This document shows, in pieces, positions 18,676 through 27,571 of a DNA stretch of 64,000 nt; position 1 is the first letter of the stretch; every line of letters starts with the position of its first letter. The notes beneath the pieces were generated by a model. That model had not been told where the DNA came from. It saw nothing but the letters and a program-made list of their open reading frames with translations, and did not search any database. Both the position numbers and the translations under genes were made by a program. This DNA comes from Planctomycetota bacterium (GTDB lineage Bacteria; Planctomycetota; PLA2). Location: NCBI GenBank assembly GCA_021776785.1, contig JAJFFF010000051.1, positions 156,255 to 220,254 on the forward strand, in the 5' to 3' direction.

Positions 18676-19967
18676 CCGACTGGGCTGCCGCGCAGACGGG
18701 GTTTCTCACCGGGGACAAGACGAAGGATGCGCGCAATGTCGCCATCCTTCTCGATACCATTGCCGAGGTCAGCGCGAACCGAAACCTCGGCTCGCTTCTG
18801 AAGTCGATCGTCGATAAGGCGCTTGCCATCTCGAATGCCGATCGCGGCCTGCTGCTTTTGCACGACACGGAAAAAAACGTGCTGCGGGTGGAAGTCGCGC
18901 GCGACAAGAATGGCAACGCGCTTCCGTCGAGCGCCAAGTACTCCCAGTCGATTCCGGCCAAGGTGTTTAAGTCGGGAACGGCGGAGACGCTCATGGATGC
19001 GGCGGGCGGAGGCGATATCGCACTCGGCCAATCCATTCTGGACCTGCGCCTCGTGAGTGTGATGTGCGCGCCGCTCAAGACGTCCAACGAGATATTCGGC
19101 GTGCTCTACGTCGACAGTCGCGCATCGGCGAAGGGGTTTACGAAGGCGGACCTCGAGTTGTTTACGACGCTCGGGTCGCAGTGCGGCCTCGCCGTTCATA
19201 ACGCGAAGCTGGTTGAATCGTATTTGGAGCAACAGCGCTTGCGCCACAGCTTGCACGTCGCGAAAGATATTCAACAAGGCATGCTGCCGCGCCGCTCGAT
19301 TGAGCGGCCCCACGTCGAGATTGCCGGATTCAACCGACCTTGCGAAGAGACAGGCGGCGACTACTTTGACTATATCCCGATGGGTGACCGCCGTCTCGGC
19401 GTCGTGATCGGGGATGTCTCCGGACATGGAATCGGCGCGGCCTTGTTTATGACGACGGCGCGTGCGCTGCTACGGGCGTTCACGTACACGCGCGACAATC
19501 CCGCAGACGTTTTGCGCGACGTCAACATGTTCCTGGAGCGCGACATGCCGTCGAGCGCGTTCATGACGCTGTTTTTTGGCGAAGTGAACACGTCGACCGG
19601 CTCCGTTCGGTACGCATCGGCCGGCCACAACCCAGTCATCTTGTTTCGTAAGGCCACGGGCAAGTTCGAGATGTTGGAACGAACGGGCCCGGGGCTGGGC
19701 ATCATCGAGGGCGCCGAGTACGGAATCGGCGAGACGCCGCCTCTCGGCGTGGGCGACATCTTGTTGCTCTACACCGATGGACTGCCCGAAGCGATGAACG
19801 GGAACAAGGAATTGTTTGGCGAGGAGCGCCTGAAGACGCTGCTGGCGGGCTTGCAGGAGCGTTCGCCGCAAGAAATCGTGAAGCAACTGATACGTGCGAT
19901 CACCGCATGGACGCGTTCGGACGTATTTGAGGATGACGTCACCTTGGTTGTTGTGAAGGGGACGTAG
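18672..19967 (+). CDS. GAF domain + SpoIIE/RsbU-type PP2C phosphatase
   Basis: 431 residues, GTG start within the GTGA overlap. Residues ~25-175 form a GAF domain (ANRNLGSLLKSIVDKALAIS opens it, LGSQCGLAVHNAKL closes it), followed by a short helical linker and a PP2C_SpoIIE domain (~210-430) with EETGGDYFDYI, GDVSGHGIGAALFM (metal ligand Asp248), SAGHNPVIL and the final DDVTLVVVK. Enzymes of this type dephosphorylate STAS anti-anti-sigma proteins in response to a GAF-sensed ligand. Together with the preceding RsbW-like kinase it forms a cytoplasmic partner-switching pair. Confidence 0.92.
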   Translation: MTDWAAAQTGFLTGDKTKDARNVAILLDTIAEVSANRNLGSLLKSIVDKALAISNADRGLLLLHDTEKNVLRVEVARDKNGNALPSSAKYSQSIPAKVFKSGTAETLMDAAGGGDIALGQSILDLRLVSVMCAPLKTSNEIFGVLYVDSRASAKGFTKADLELFTTLGSQCGLAVHNAKLVESYLEQQRLRHSLHVAKDIQQGMLPRRSIERPHVEIAGFNRPCEETGGDYFDYIPMGDRRLGVVIGDVSGHGIGAALFMTTARALLRAFTYTRDNPADVLRDVNMFLERDMPSSAFMTLFFGEVNTSTGSVRYASAGHNPVILFRKATGKFEMLERTGPGLGIIEGAEYGIGETPPLGVGDILLLYTDGLPEAMNGNKELFGEERLKTLLAGLQERSPQEIVKQLIRAITAWTRSDVFEDDVTLVVVKGT

Positions 19968-20038
19968 CTCGGCTTGGTGCGGGTTCGCCTGCGCCGGAGC
20001 TCGGAGCGGGACGAGTTGGTTGGGCGGGAGTGTAGCCG

Positions 20039-21403
20039 GTGCGTACGTTTCTTATTTTGGCGGTGATCGGTGTTGCCATCGGGGCCGCGCTTCTGTGGCC
20101 GAAGCGGGGCGAATCCAAGCCTGCGCTCGAAGTGTCCATTCCGTCTCTCACCTGGGAGAAGCTGGAACTGCGGATGCTCGACTCGCCGCAGCGGCGCGCG
20201 TGGACCTATCAAGTTCGGCTCCATTCGCGCGCGGATCGCGAGCTCCACCTCGAGGCGAAGCTGGATCAGCCGACGGCCAACGTCAAGCTGCGCGTGGACG
20301 GCGACAAGTCGCTGCTCCCCGGCGCGCACGGCCAGATGCGCCTTGTCTTTGTCGTACCTCCGCGATTCGGCAAGTTCGAGAATGGGGTGACGATCACGTC
20401 ACCGCAACTGCCCGACTGGAAGAAGCGCTACAACATTGTCGGCGAGGTCGTCGATCGCCCCCTCGAAGGTTCGTACATGTTCGCGAACCCCAGTTCGGTC
20501 TCGCTCGGCGAAGTCGAAGCGGGTTCGCGCACACCGATCTTGGTGGCGCTGGAGAGCCGCGGCGACGAGCCCGTCTCCATTACCGAGTTCGAAGTCTCCA
20601 ATCCCGAGCGCGTGCGTGTGCGCGGCTTTCGCTCCGGCGCCGTGATTGTCGCGGGCGGCGATTTGCAGGTGGACGGCATCTTCCTCGCACCGCCGCAACC
20701 TGGCCCGTTTCGCGAGCGCATTCGCGTTAAGTCGGACGCGATCAATGTGCCGCGTGGCCTGGACGTGTTGATCACGGGCTCCGTCGTTACCGACTATACG
20801 CCGCGGCCCTTGCGCATCGATCGGCGTACGGCGTACGCGCATCGGGAACCGGAGTTCAAGGTTTCAATCATCGGGCGCAAGGGAACCAAGCCGTTCACGG
20901 TTCGTCAGATCGCGGGGCACGCCGCGCACTTCACGGTTGCATCCAAGGGCACCACCGAGCCTGCGTCGAAACAAGACGTCGTTCTCAAACTTCGCCGCGA
21001 CGCTCCGCTGGCCATCGAGAAGCCGCACGAACTACGGATTCGATTGACGCTCTCGGTGGACGTGGAGGTCGTTTGGCCTGTGAGCACGCGCGTGCTCCCC
21101 GCGATCCGGCCTCAGCCCGCGCGCCTTAACTTCGGTCGGCTCGCGCCCGGCACACCCAAGGTTTTGATCGTGCGCCTTCTCGCGAGCGACGGGCGTCAGT
21201 TCCAGGCGAAGTGTCCGCCGACCGAGCGCGGCAAGTTCATCGCCCAGGTCCAGGGCGGCGTGGGCATGCAGCAGACGATCAGGGTCAACGTAAAGCCCGG
21301 CCTCCCGCTCGGCGTCCACAACGATCAAGTGATCGTCGAAACCGGCGACAAGGACGTCCCGATCATAAGAATCCCCATAAGCATCGAAATCAGAAACCAA
21401 TAA
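20039..21403 (+). CDS. membrane-anchored protein with DUF1573-like Ig-type domains
   Basis: 454 residues. GTG 20039 is preceded by GGGAG and opens a single N-terminal membrane anchor (FLILAVIGVAIGAALLW) followed by KRGESK. The exported part is all-beta. Several segments of the form NPSSVSLGEVEAGSRTPILVALESRGDEP and PARLNFGRLAPGTPKVLIVRLLASDG are typical of DUF1573 and related Ig-like domains, with about four tandem domains. The family often occurs in large exported protein sets of Planctomycetota and Bacteroidota, with no known enzymatic role. It lies 71 bp after the PP2C phosphatase, same strand, and may be transcribed with it. Confidence 0.75.
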   Translation: MRTFLILAVIGVAIGAALLWPKRGESKPALEVSIPSLTWEKLELRMLDSPQRRAWTYQVRLHSRADRELHLEAKLDQPTANVKLRVDGDKSLLPGAHGQMRLVFVVPPRFGKFENGVTITSPQLPDWKKRYNIVGEVVDRPLEGSYMFANPSSVSLGEVEAGSRTPILVALESRGDEPVSITEFEVSNPERVRVRGFRSGAVIVAGGDLQVDGIFLAPPQPGPFRERIRVKSDAINVPRGLDVLITGSVVTDYTPRPLRIDRRTAYAHREPEFKVSIIGRKGTKPFTVRQIAGHAAHFTVASKGTTEPASKQDVVLKLRRDAPLAIEKPHELRIRLTLSVDVEVVWPVSTRVLPAIRPQPARLNFGRLAPGTPKVLIVRLLASDGRQFQAKCPPTERGKFIAQVQGGVGMQQTIRVNVKPGLPLGVHNDQVIVETGDKDVPIIRIPISIEIRNQ

Positions 21404-21427
21404 AGCCAAACCCACCCACAAATCGAT

Positions 21428-21706
21428 ACCCAAGGCGGTACCGGGTTGGATTTTTATCGGTGTAAGTGCTTGATGTGAAATGGGTTACGTCGTCATGGTG
21501 CGGCATTGGTGACGCGCTGAGGCGATTCTGGATGACAGGAGGCTGTCTGCAGAACGCCGAGAATCGGCGATTTACGGCGCTCTAGAGGCAACAGTGTTGG
21601 ATGACTGTTGCAAAAAGTGCGTCACCAATGCCGCACCTCACGCGCATAAAGCGTTGTTCAGGAATCAGTTACAGCAAAAAAAATCCAACCCGGTACCGCA
21701 TTGGGT
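21428..21706. mobile_element. 279-bp palindromic MITE-like element
   Basis: The outer arms 21428-21455 and 21679-21706 are inverted copies (28 bp, one mismatch; core GGTACCGGGTTGGATTTTT). A second perfect inverted pair lies inside: 21498-21515 (GTGCGGCATTGGTGACGC) against 21619-21636. A small hairpin GCAACAGT/ACTGTTGC sits near the middle. No coding frame of note is present, so it is non-autonomous. It fills almost the whole gap between the convergent DUF1573-like and kinase-FGE genes and could also terminate both transcripts. Confidence 0.7.
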
Positions 21707-21747
21707 GCCGGATTGGGTGATTGGGGGCGGTTGTTTTTTGGCTTTGC

Positions 21748-24495
21748 CTAGTCTTTGCTTTTGGCGCAGCGGAAGCCGACGTCGGCGTGGGGGAGGTCGG
21801 CGGGGCGGCGGCCCTCGGCGGCGACCATCGCGCGGTAGCGCGGGAGATCGAACGACCCGCCTTTGATGACGGCCATGGAGCCGGTAGTCCCGACGGTCCA
21901 TTCGGCGACGTTGCCACCGAGGTCGAAGACCCCGTACGGGGAGCGGTCCCGTGGATGCGAGCCGACGCGGCCCACCGTTCCCGTTTGGCAGTTGCACGCG
22001 GCACGGTCCAAAGAGTTACCGAACGGGAAGTCGCGCCGGTACTTGCCGCGAGCGGCGCGCTCCCACTCGTCTTTGGTGGGGAGTCGTTTGCCGGCCCAAC
22101 GTGCGTAGTGTCGCGCCGCGTCCAACGAGATGCCGGTGACCGGATGCCGTGCACTACCCGCGGCGAACCTCCACGACCCGTCTTTGGCCTGATCCCAAAG
22201 GACGGCCGTGCGCTGGCTCCGGGCGTCGATGACACGCTGGGGGACGCGCGTCCTTTGCATGGGGGCGTCGAGCGTCGCCAGAAACTCCGCGTACTCCTCG
22301 TTCGTGACTTCATGCTGATCGATGAAGAAATCATCGAGGGCGGAAACGCGCTCTTCTTCAAAGAAGCGAAGGTCGCCAAATGATATCTCTTCGCCGCCCG
22401 GGACAAAGCACATCCCTTCCGGCACCTGTTCGGGATCAACGGGCACATCGACCGCAAAGAGGGGGTCGGAATTGAGGTCGATTTGGAACGGGCAAAACAC
22501 AGCGCGCCCGGAGCGGTGCTGAATCCAAACGACGTAGGTTCCCGAGCCCAAGGAAAAGTCAGGAACCGCCAACGGCGTTTTTCCCCAGTCGATGGGCGCA
22601 TCCCAGTCCAACTCAAGCGACCCCCGCGCGCGCGCCGGAACACAGTAGACGTGGGCGTAAAGCGGAAGATTGCGCAGCCGCACGATGCGTTGGCCGCGCA
22701 AGAATCCGGCATACTGCTTCGCCTGAGCCGCTAAACGGCGCCCCGGGTAGTCGAGGGGCAGCGCCTCAAGCGCAGGGATAACGCTGCCGGAAAGAATGGC
22801 CGCGAGGTCGTCCGCCTGCGACGACATGGAGAGCGCGCGCCCGCTCCGGCGAAGTTTCTGAATCTCCGCGCTGAGCTCTTCCGCCTCGGCAACCCGGCGT
22901 TTCAGCGGGACAAAGCGGCGCGAGACCTCCAACAGCGCACGACCCTCGGCGTGGCCAGGCTCCAGCACGAGAACGGTACGAAGCTTGTCCTCCTGAACGC
23001 GCGGATCCGCCGTCGCGCGCGCCTGCGCGACGAGCTCACGGATGCGCTTGTTGCGGCGACTTGTGGTTGTGTAGTGCCAAACGGCGAGCGAAACGAAAGC
23101 CAAGGCCAGCGCCGCCGCCGACGCGATGAGAAGCGTCTGGTGTCGGCGTGCAAACAAGCGCGCCCGATAGAACGCACCGCGCGTCGAACCAAGGGCGACC
23201 GCGTAGGCGCGCACCGGCTTGCCGTCAAGCCACCGCTCCAGGTCCAAGCGGAAATCGTGCGCCGTCGGATAGCGCTCTTTCACGTCCGGCTTCATTGCGC
23301 GGTGCACGATCGCGGCCAACGCAGGATCGACGCGATCCTCGATCGGGAGATAGTTACCCTCTTGCGCATCGCGGATCATCTCGCGCATCGTGCGATGCGA
23401 CCCGCTGCGCAACTCCTCGAGCTTCGCCTCGTAAAACGCCGCTTCGTCCTCGTCACCCGCGGCGCGGGAGGAGGCCGCAATCGTCTGCAGGTTGTCCACC
23501 CGCTTCGTCAGGCTGACGCGGCCCATGTCAATGGACGGTGCGATCGGCGCGTCGCCGTTCAGCAGGAAGTACAGCAAGCAACCGAGCGCCCAAACGTCTC
23601 CTTGCTCCGAGACGCCGCCGCGCGCCTGCTCGGGCGGCATGAGCCGGATGGTGCCCATTGCCATGCGCGCCTGCTCTTCTTTCTTGTCCGCGCCCGCGCG
23701 CAAGACGATGCGCGAACCCGCGCGTTTGAAGAGATGGCAGATGCCGAAGTCGATCACATAGACGTGAAGCGTCTTGGCGTCGAGCAGGACGTTGCCGGGT
23801 TTCAGATCGCGATGGATCACGCCGTTGTCGTTCGCGAACGCGATCGCACGCGTGACCGGCAACACCACACCGCGCAGCAGCCCGCGCAACGAGGCGAGGT
23901 GCCGCAACGAAGGGTGATAGCGCAAACGGTTCGCACGCCACAGCCCGACAAGGCTGTCGAGTGACATCGGTTTGTGCAGAAGTTCCATCGTGTAGTACGG
24001 ATGGCCTTCCCACGCGCCGTGGTCAAAAATCGGCATGAGGTGGGGGTGCTTGAGATTGCCCTGCACTTCGACTTCACGTTGAAAGCGAAGTCCGTAGTTT
24101 TGATCGTCGGGGCTGCGGTGCAACACCTTCAGCGCGACGTGGCGATTGGCTCCCCAGTCAAAGGCGCGATAGATCGTCGATGAACCGCCCGAGGCAATGG
24201 CCTCTTCGATCTCATACTTGCGATCAAGGCGCATGCCCGGACGCAACACCTCGCGCCCGTCTTGGTTGGCGGCGTCGAGCGACTGCTCGACCTCGGTCTG
24301 AAGCCGCCCGTTCTCCCAGCGCACGGTGAACGTGGTCTTGCAGGAGTGGCACGTGGCCCGAAATCGAAGCCCCGGACGGCGCTGCAACTCCGCGACAGGC
24401 ACGGCGTATTTCTGTGCGCACTCAGGACAAAACGCCCGCCCGGGCGCCTCACGACTCGCTTCGACCACGCCAGATGCTAACGCAGCTCGGCGCAT
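21748..24495 (-). CDS. Ser/Thr protein kinase fused to formylglycine-generating-enzyme-like (SUMF1) domain
   Basis: 915 residues. A zinc ribbon comes first (Cys23, Cys26, Cys49, Cys52). The kinase domain (~90-430) has Lys123 in ALKVL, HRD ending at Asp230 and DFG 249-251. A single membrane helix follows (~455-475, LLIASAAALALAFVSLAVW). After a helical linker, residues ~690-912 form a SUMF1/FGE-sulfatase domain: DFFIDQHEVTNEEYAEFLATL, GKRLPTKDEWERAARG, and the ending GGSFDLPRYRAM...DVGFRCAKS. This topology puts the kinase inside and the FGE-like domain outside the membrane. Most such fusions use the FGE fold for binding rather than formylglycine formation. The gene is convergent with the DUF1573-like gene. 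Confidence 0.92.
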   Translation of the reverse strand: MRRAALASGVVEASREAPGRAFCPECAQKYAVPVAELQRRPGLRFRATCHSCKTTFTVRWENGRLQTEVEQSLDAANQDGREVLRPGMRLDRKYEIEEAIASGGSSTIYRAFDWGANRHVALKVLHRSPDDQNYGLRFQREVEVQGNLKHPHLMPIFDHGAWEGHPYYTMELLHKPMSLDSLVGLWRANRLRYHPSLRHLASLRGLLRGVVLPVTRAIAFANDNGVIHRDLKPGNVLLDAKTLHVYVIDFGICHLFKRAGSRIVLRAGADKKEEQARMAMGTIRLMPPEQARGGVSEQGDVWALGCLLYFLLNGDAPIAPSIDMGRVSLTKRVDNLQTIAASSRAAGDEDEAAFYEAKLEELRSGSHRTMREMIRDAQEGNYLPIEDRVDPALAAIVHRAMKPDVKERYPTAHDFRLDLERWLDGKPVRAYAVALGSTRGAFYRARLFARRHQTLLIASAAALALAFVSLAVWHYTTTSRRNKRIRELVAQARATADPRVQEDKLRTVLVLEPGHAEGRALLEVSRRFVPLKRRVAEAEELSAEIQKLRRSGRALSMSSQADDLAAILSGSVIPALEALPLDYPGRRLAAQAKQYAGFLRGQRIVRLRNLPLYAHVYCVPARARGSLELDWDAPIDWGKTPLAVPDFSLGSGTYVVWIQHRSGRAVFCPFQIDLNSDPLFAVDVPVDPEQVPEGMCFVPGGEEISFGDLRFFEEERVSALDDFFIDQHEVTNEEYAEFLATLDAPMQRTRVPQRVIDARSQRTAVLWDQAKDGSWRFAAGSARHPVTGISLDAARHYARWAGKRLPTKDEWERAARGKYRRDFPFGNSLDRAACNCQTGTVGRVGSHPRDRSPYGVFDLGGNVAEWTVGTTGSMAVIKGGSFDLPRYRAMVAAEGRRPADLPHADVGFRCAKSKD

Positions 24496-24581
24496 CGGCG
24501 TAGGGGCGCCTTCTAAATCTTTACAGGTAAGGGGGTTATGAGGCTAAGTTCGAAGGCGCAACCGGTCGATAAGAAAGCACT

Positions 24582-25445
24582 ATGTTCTGTCGAATTCTCC
24601 CGCTCGGTCTGCTCGCACTCTTCGCCGCGGCGGAGCCCGCGCCCAAGCCCGTCGAAATGGTGGCCAAGCTTGAGACCGGCCAGCGCTATACCGGCTCCAA
24701 CACGGTGTCTTACGCCATCAAAACCACGGTGCGCCACGGGCAAAAAACGTCGGAGACGTCGGAGTCCGTCAAACGCACGGAGCGGTTTGTGGATCGGGTG
24801 TTGCGCGCCGGCAACAACGGCGTCATTGAGATCGAGCGCAGCTACCTCAAGTTGTTCTCGACCGTGCAGACGTCGGCGTCGGAACGGAAAACGGTGCAAA
24901 AGAGCCCGCTGAAGGGCCGCGTCGTCAAGATCAAGGAACAGCGTCGCCGTCGCGAGCTCAAGCTGGAAGGCCGCGGTTCGATCGACCCGTTCGTGCGCCG
25001 CACCGCGGGCATCGAAATCGACTGGCGCGACGTTTTGCCGGACGAGCCGGTTCGCCCCGGCGATGAGTGGACCGCCGACGTGAGCTCGCTGACGCGCCGT
25101 TTCGCGGCGTACCTCAACTGCGGAACGCGCGGCAAGATGCGCGTGCGCTACGAGGAAAACAAGACGGTCGGCGGCCATCGCATGGCGAAGCTATACATCG
25201 ACTGGACGATCGAAGGGATGCGCGACCGACACCTCTACACGAAGGTCGTGGTGGCCGGTGACGTGATGTTTGACCTCGACTGGCAACGGATCGTCGACGT
25301 TGATCTGACCGGTTCCATCATCGTACGCGGCGCCGTGATTGGCGAAGATGGATCGAAGATCATCAAGGGCGAGGGCCCGGTGACGATGCGGATGTCGTTG
25401 CGGTCGGCCGACGTGGATGCTTCGGCCAAGCCCAACGACGACTAG
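24582..25445 (+). CDS. exported protein of unknown function
   Basis: 287 residues with an N-terminal signal peptide (MFCRILPLGLLALFAAAEPA, cleavage likely near 18-20). The mature part is rich in charged residues and predicted beta strands, with phrases such as VEMVAKLETGQRYTGSNTVSYAIKTTV and DVLPDEPVRPGDEWTADV that recall exported proteins carrying a lipid-binding-like barrel. I cannot name the family. It is divergent from the kinase-FGE gene (86 bp between starts). The stop codon lies only 3 bp before the first MITE-like repeat, so the repeat may supply its transcript end. Confidence 0.75.
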   Translation: MFCRILPLGLLALFAAAEPAPKPVEMVAKLETGQRYTGSNTVSYAIKTTVRHGQKTSETSESVKRTERFVDRVLRAGNNGVIEIERSYLKLFSTVQTSASERKTVQKSPLKGRVVKIKEQRRRRELKLEGRGSIDPFVRRTAGIEIDWRDVLPDEPVRPGDEWTADVSSLTRRFAAYLNCGTRGKMRVRYEENKTVGGHRMAKLYIDWTIEGMRDRHLYTKVVVAGDVMFDLDWQRIVDVDLTGSIIVRGAVIGEDGSKIIKGEGPVTMRMSLRSADVDASAKPNDD

Positions 25446-25448
25446 CAC

Positions 25449-25603
25449 CCCATTGAAAAAGTCACATGGGCTACGCGCGGGCCTCGAAGCCCATCTCTGC
25501 GTCGCGAATCCTCGCTGTAGCGTTGCTACAGCTGCGGTCCGCTCCTTGATCTCGACTCCGATCTCTCGCTCTCGCTATTCCAAGCACTTTTTCAACGGCC
25601 TGC
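25449..25603. mobile_element. 155-bp MITE-like repeat, copy 1
   Basis: Begins CCCATTGAAAAAGT and ends ACTTTTTCAACGGCCTGC, giving short imperfect terminal inverted repeats (TTGAAAAAGT/ACTTTTTCAA). An internal perfect hairpin CTGTAGC-gtt-GCTACAG lies at 25515-25531. A second, nearly identical copy follows after 7 bp. The open frame across both copies is a by-product of the repeat. Confidence 0.75.
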
Positions 25604-25610
25604 CCAGCAG

Positions 25611-25765
25611 CCCATTGAAAAAGTCACATGGGCTGCGAGCGGATCTCGAAGCCCATCTCTGCGTCGCGAATCCTCGCTGTAGCGTTGCTACAGCTGCGGT
25701 CCGCTCCTTGATCTCGACTCCGATCTCTCGCTCTCGCTTTTCCAAGCACTTCTTCAACGGCCTGC
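25611..25765. mobile_element. 155-bp MITE-like repeat, copy 2
   Basis: Same length and orientation as copy 1 (period 162 bp) with only a few substitutions (for example near 25635-25645, 25738 and 25752). The central CTGTAGC/GCTACAG hairpin is kept. The divergence is so low that the duplication looks recent. Confidence 0.75.
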
Positions 25766-25902
25766 TAGGCCGGCAGTCGGCCAGTCGATTCACCACCTGA
25801 TCTTCGCGCGCCCGCCGGGCCGATCTCCGGGAGACAGAGGCGAAGTGTCTCCCTAGGCCGTGCCGACTCGGGTCCGACGTCGGGACAACTTCGTTGCAGG
25901 GA

Positions 25903-25943
25903 GAGCCCGGCGCGCTTCTAGAATCTAGGGGTGCGCCGGGCTC
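25903..25943 (+). promoter_or_regulatory. inverted repeat spanning the histidine kinase start codon
   Basis: GAGCCCGGCGC (25903-25913) pairs perfectly with GCGCCGGGCTC (25933-25943); G-T and C-G pairs extend it inward. GTG 25931 lies at the inner edge of the right arm. If transcribed it would fold the start codon into a stem; as DNA it could be an operator. The stretch 25766-25902 before it also holds a GGAGACA/TGTCTCC hairpin (25830-25852) and no gene. Confidence 0.5.
25919..25924 (+). promoter_or_regulatory. -10-like hexamer TAGAAT, 6 nt before GTG start
   Basis: TAGAAT ends exactly 6 nt before GTG 25931, and no Shine-Dalgarno is present at a useful distance. This fits a leaderless transcript, as at four other genes in this window. 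It lies in the loop of the inverted repeat. Confidence 0.45.
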
Positions 25944-27571
25944 CTTTCGTCCTTGTTCTCTGCGGCGCGATCGGCCTCGCGGTCGTGGCGTTTGCAGCTC
26001 TTAGTCACTTGGACGCCGCGCGGCGTTCGGTGGAGCGCCGTGTCCGCTCGGAGACGACCCAGGCCCTGCGCGAGGAAGGCTACCGCTTGGCGCGGGATCT
26101 GCTCGCCGCGCTCGCGACCGCGCCGGTCGCCCGCTTTGACAAGGATGGCGCCCTGGTTCGCCCCGCGCCGCCCGCGCACGCGCAGCGGTTCGAGTCGCCC
26201 ACGGGCTCGATCACCGTTTTGTATCTGGAGCGCGATCCCGAGCGCGCACTCCGCCACGCCGTCAACAGCGCCGAACGCGCGCTTGCCAAACTCCACCTCG
26301 CGCGGCGCGATCGATCGGCGCGCCATCTCCAAGACGCGCTGGCGGAGAAGTCTCTGCGGGGAACCGAGCTCGCCCTCCAGGCGCGCCTGGAAGGCTTTCG
26401 GTGGGAGGACAACGCGCCGGATGAAGCGTGGCAAGACGACGTGTCGGCTCTGCTCGGCGGCCCGCAGGATCGTTTCGCGCGCGCGCTGTTGCGACACGCC
26501 AACGTCGCCCCGGGTACACCTCGCCACGAGCGCGAGCGCTTGGTGCGGATGCGCCCACGCGAAGGATTGTTCGTCGAGAGCCGCGTTCTCATGCGCGGCA
26601 TCAAGCGGGACGCGGGATGGGAAGTGCGCTCGCTGCCCCTGCCCGAGCGGTTGCAAGAAGAGGGGGTGATGCGGGCAGCGTTGCCTGATCCGCTGGAGTT
26701 CCTCGAACTGCGCGGCACCCTCGACCGCGCGCTGCTGAGGCGAATGCTGCGCGACGAGAACCGGTCGGTCGTTTTGATGTATGCGGGCGCCGCGGTGTTT
26801 TTACTGATCGGCATCGGCTACGCGCTTCTCGCCCTCCGACGCGCGAACAGGCTCGCGGTCGCCAAGCAGGACTTTTTGGCCAACGTCACCCACGAACTAA
26901 AAACGCCGCTCGCCAACGTAAGACTCTACGCCGAGTCGTTGCAGCAGGGGCGCGTCGCCGCAAGCGATCAAAAGGAGTTCCTCGCCACGATTTTGGAGGA
27001 GACCGGTCGGCTCGACGGCTTGGTCGAGGGCCTCCTCCACGTGGCGCGTGGCCCGAGCCTGCACTTCGCTCCGCTCGATTGCCAAGCGTTGCTGGTGGAG
27101 ACGGCATCGCGTTGGGAACCGCGCCTGGCGCGCGCTGGCTTTACCCTGGCTCTCGACGCGCCTGCACTCCCTACGGTGCGCGGCGACAAAGAGGCCTTGC
27201 AGCGCGCGCTCTCCAACTTGCTCGACAACTCTCGCAAGTATGCACGTGACAACCCGCGCATCGAGTTGACCGGCGCGGCTTCGAACGGATCCGTGCGTTT
27301 GACCGTGCGGGATCACGGCCCGGGGATCCCTGTGGCGCATCGCGAGGAAGTGCTGCGCCCGTTTGCGCGTTTGGAAAGCGCGGATCGCAAAGAAACCGAA
27401 GGGGTGGGCCTCGGATTGAGTCTGGTCGTGGCGTGCATGGAAGCGCACGGCGGGCGCGTCGAATGGGGAGGAGGCGGAGGTGCCGCGGTCACCCTCGTTC
27501 TGCCCGTCGACGAAGGAACGAATGCGGAGAGGAAGGTGGGGGATGAGTCGGATTCTGCTCGTGGAGGATGA
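25931..27571 (+). CDS. sensor histidine kinase
   Basis: 546 residues, GTG start directly before an N-terminal membrane helix (FVLVLCGAIGLAVVAFAAL). A ~250-residue extracytoplasmic sensor region follows, then a second membrane helix (~279-301, VVLMYAGAAVFLLIGIGYALLAL). The HisKA domain has the H box FLANVTHELKTPLANV with phospho-acceptor His321. HATPase_c has LSNLLDNSRKYA (N box), VRDHGPGIP (G1) and GVGLGLSLV (G2). It senses an unknown envelope signal and phosphorylates the response regulator encoded next, whose start lies inside this gene (29-bp overlap). The inverted repeat over its start codon is notable. Confidence 0.95.
   Translation: MRRAPFVLVLCGAIGLAVVAFAALSHLDAARRSVERRVRSETTQALREEGYRLARDLLAALATAPVARFDKDGALVRPAPPAHAQRFESPTGSITVLYLERDPERALRHAVNSAERALAKLHLARRDRSARHLQDALAEKSLRGTELALQARLEGFRWEDNAPDEAWQDDVSALLGGPQDRFARALLRHANVAPGTPRHERERLVRMRPREGLFVESRVLMRGIKRDAGWEVRSLPLPERLQEEGVMRAALPDPLEFLELRGTLDRALLRRMLRDENRSVVLMYAGAAVFLLIGIGYALLALRRANRLAVAKQDFLANVTHELKTPLANVRLYAESLQQGRVAASDQKEFLATILEETGRLDGLVEGLLHVARGPSLHFAPLDCQALLVETASRWEPRLARAGFTLALDAPALPTVRGDKEALQRALSNLLDNSRKYARDNPRIELTGAASNGSVRLTVRDHGPGIPVAHREEVLRPFARLESADRKETEGVGLGLSLVVACMEAHGGRVEWGGGGGAAVTLVLPVDEGTNAERKVGDESDSARGG

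Noticed and set aside
25449..25765. CRISPR array
   Set aside because: Only two 155-bp units with a 7-bp gap and no spacers.
25417..25800. A 127-codon protein across the two MITE-like repeats
   Set aside because: The frame follows from the direct repeat; the duplicated peptide has no motif and overlaps the stop of the previous gene.
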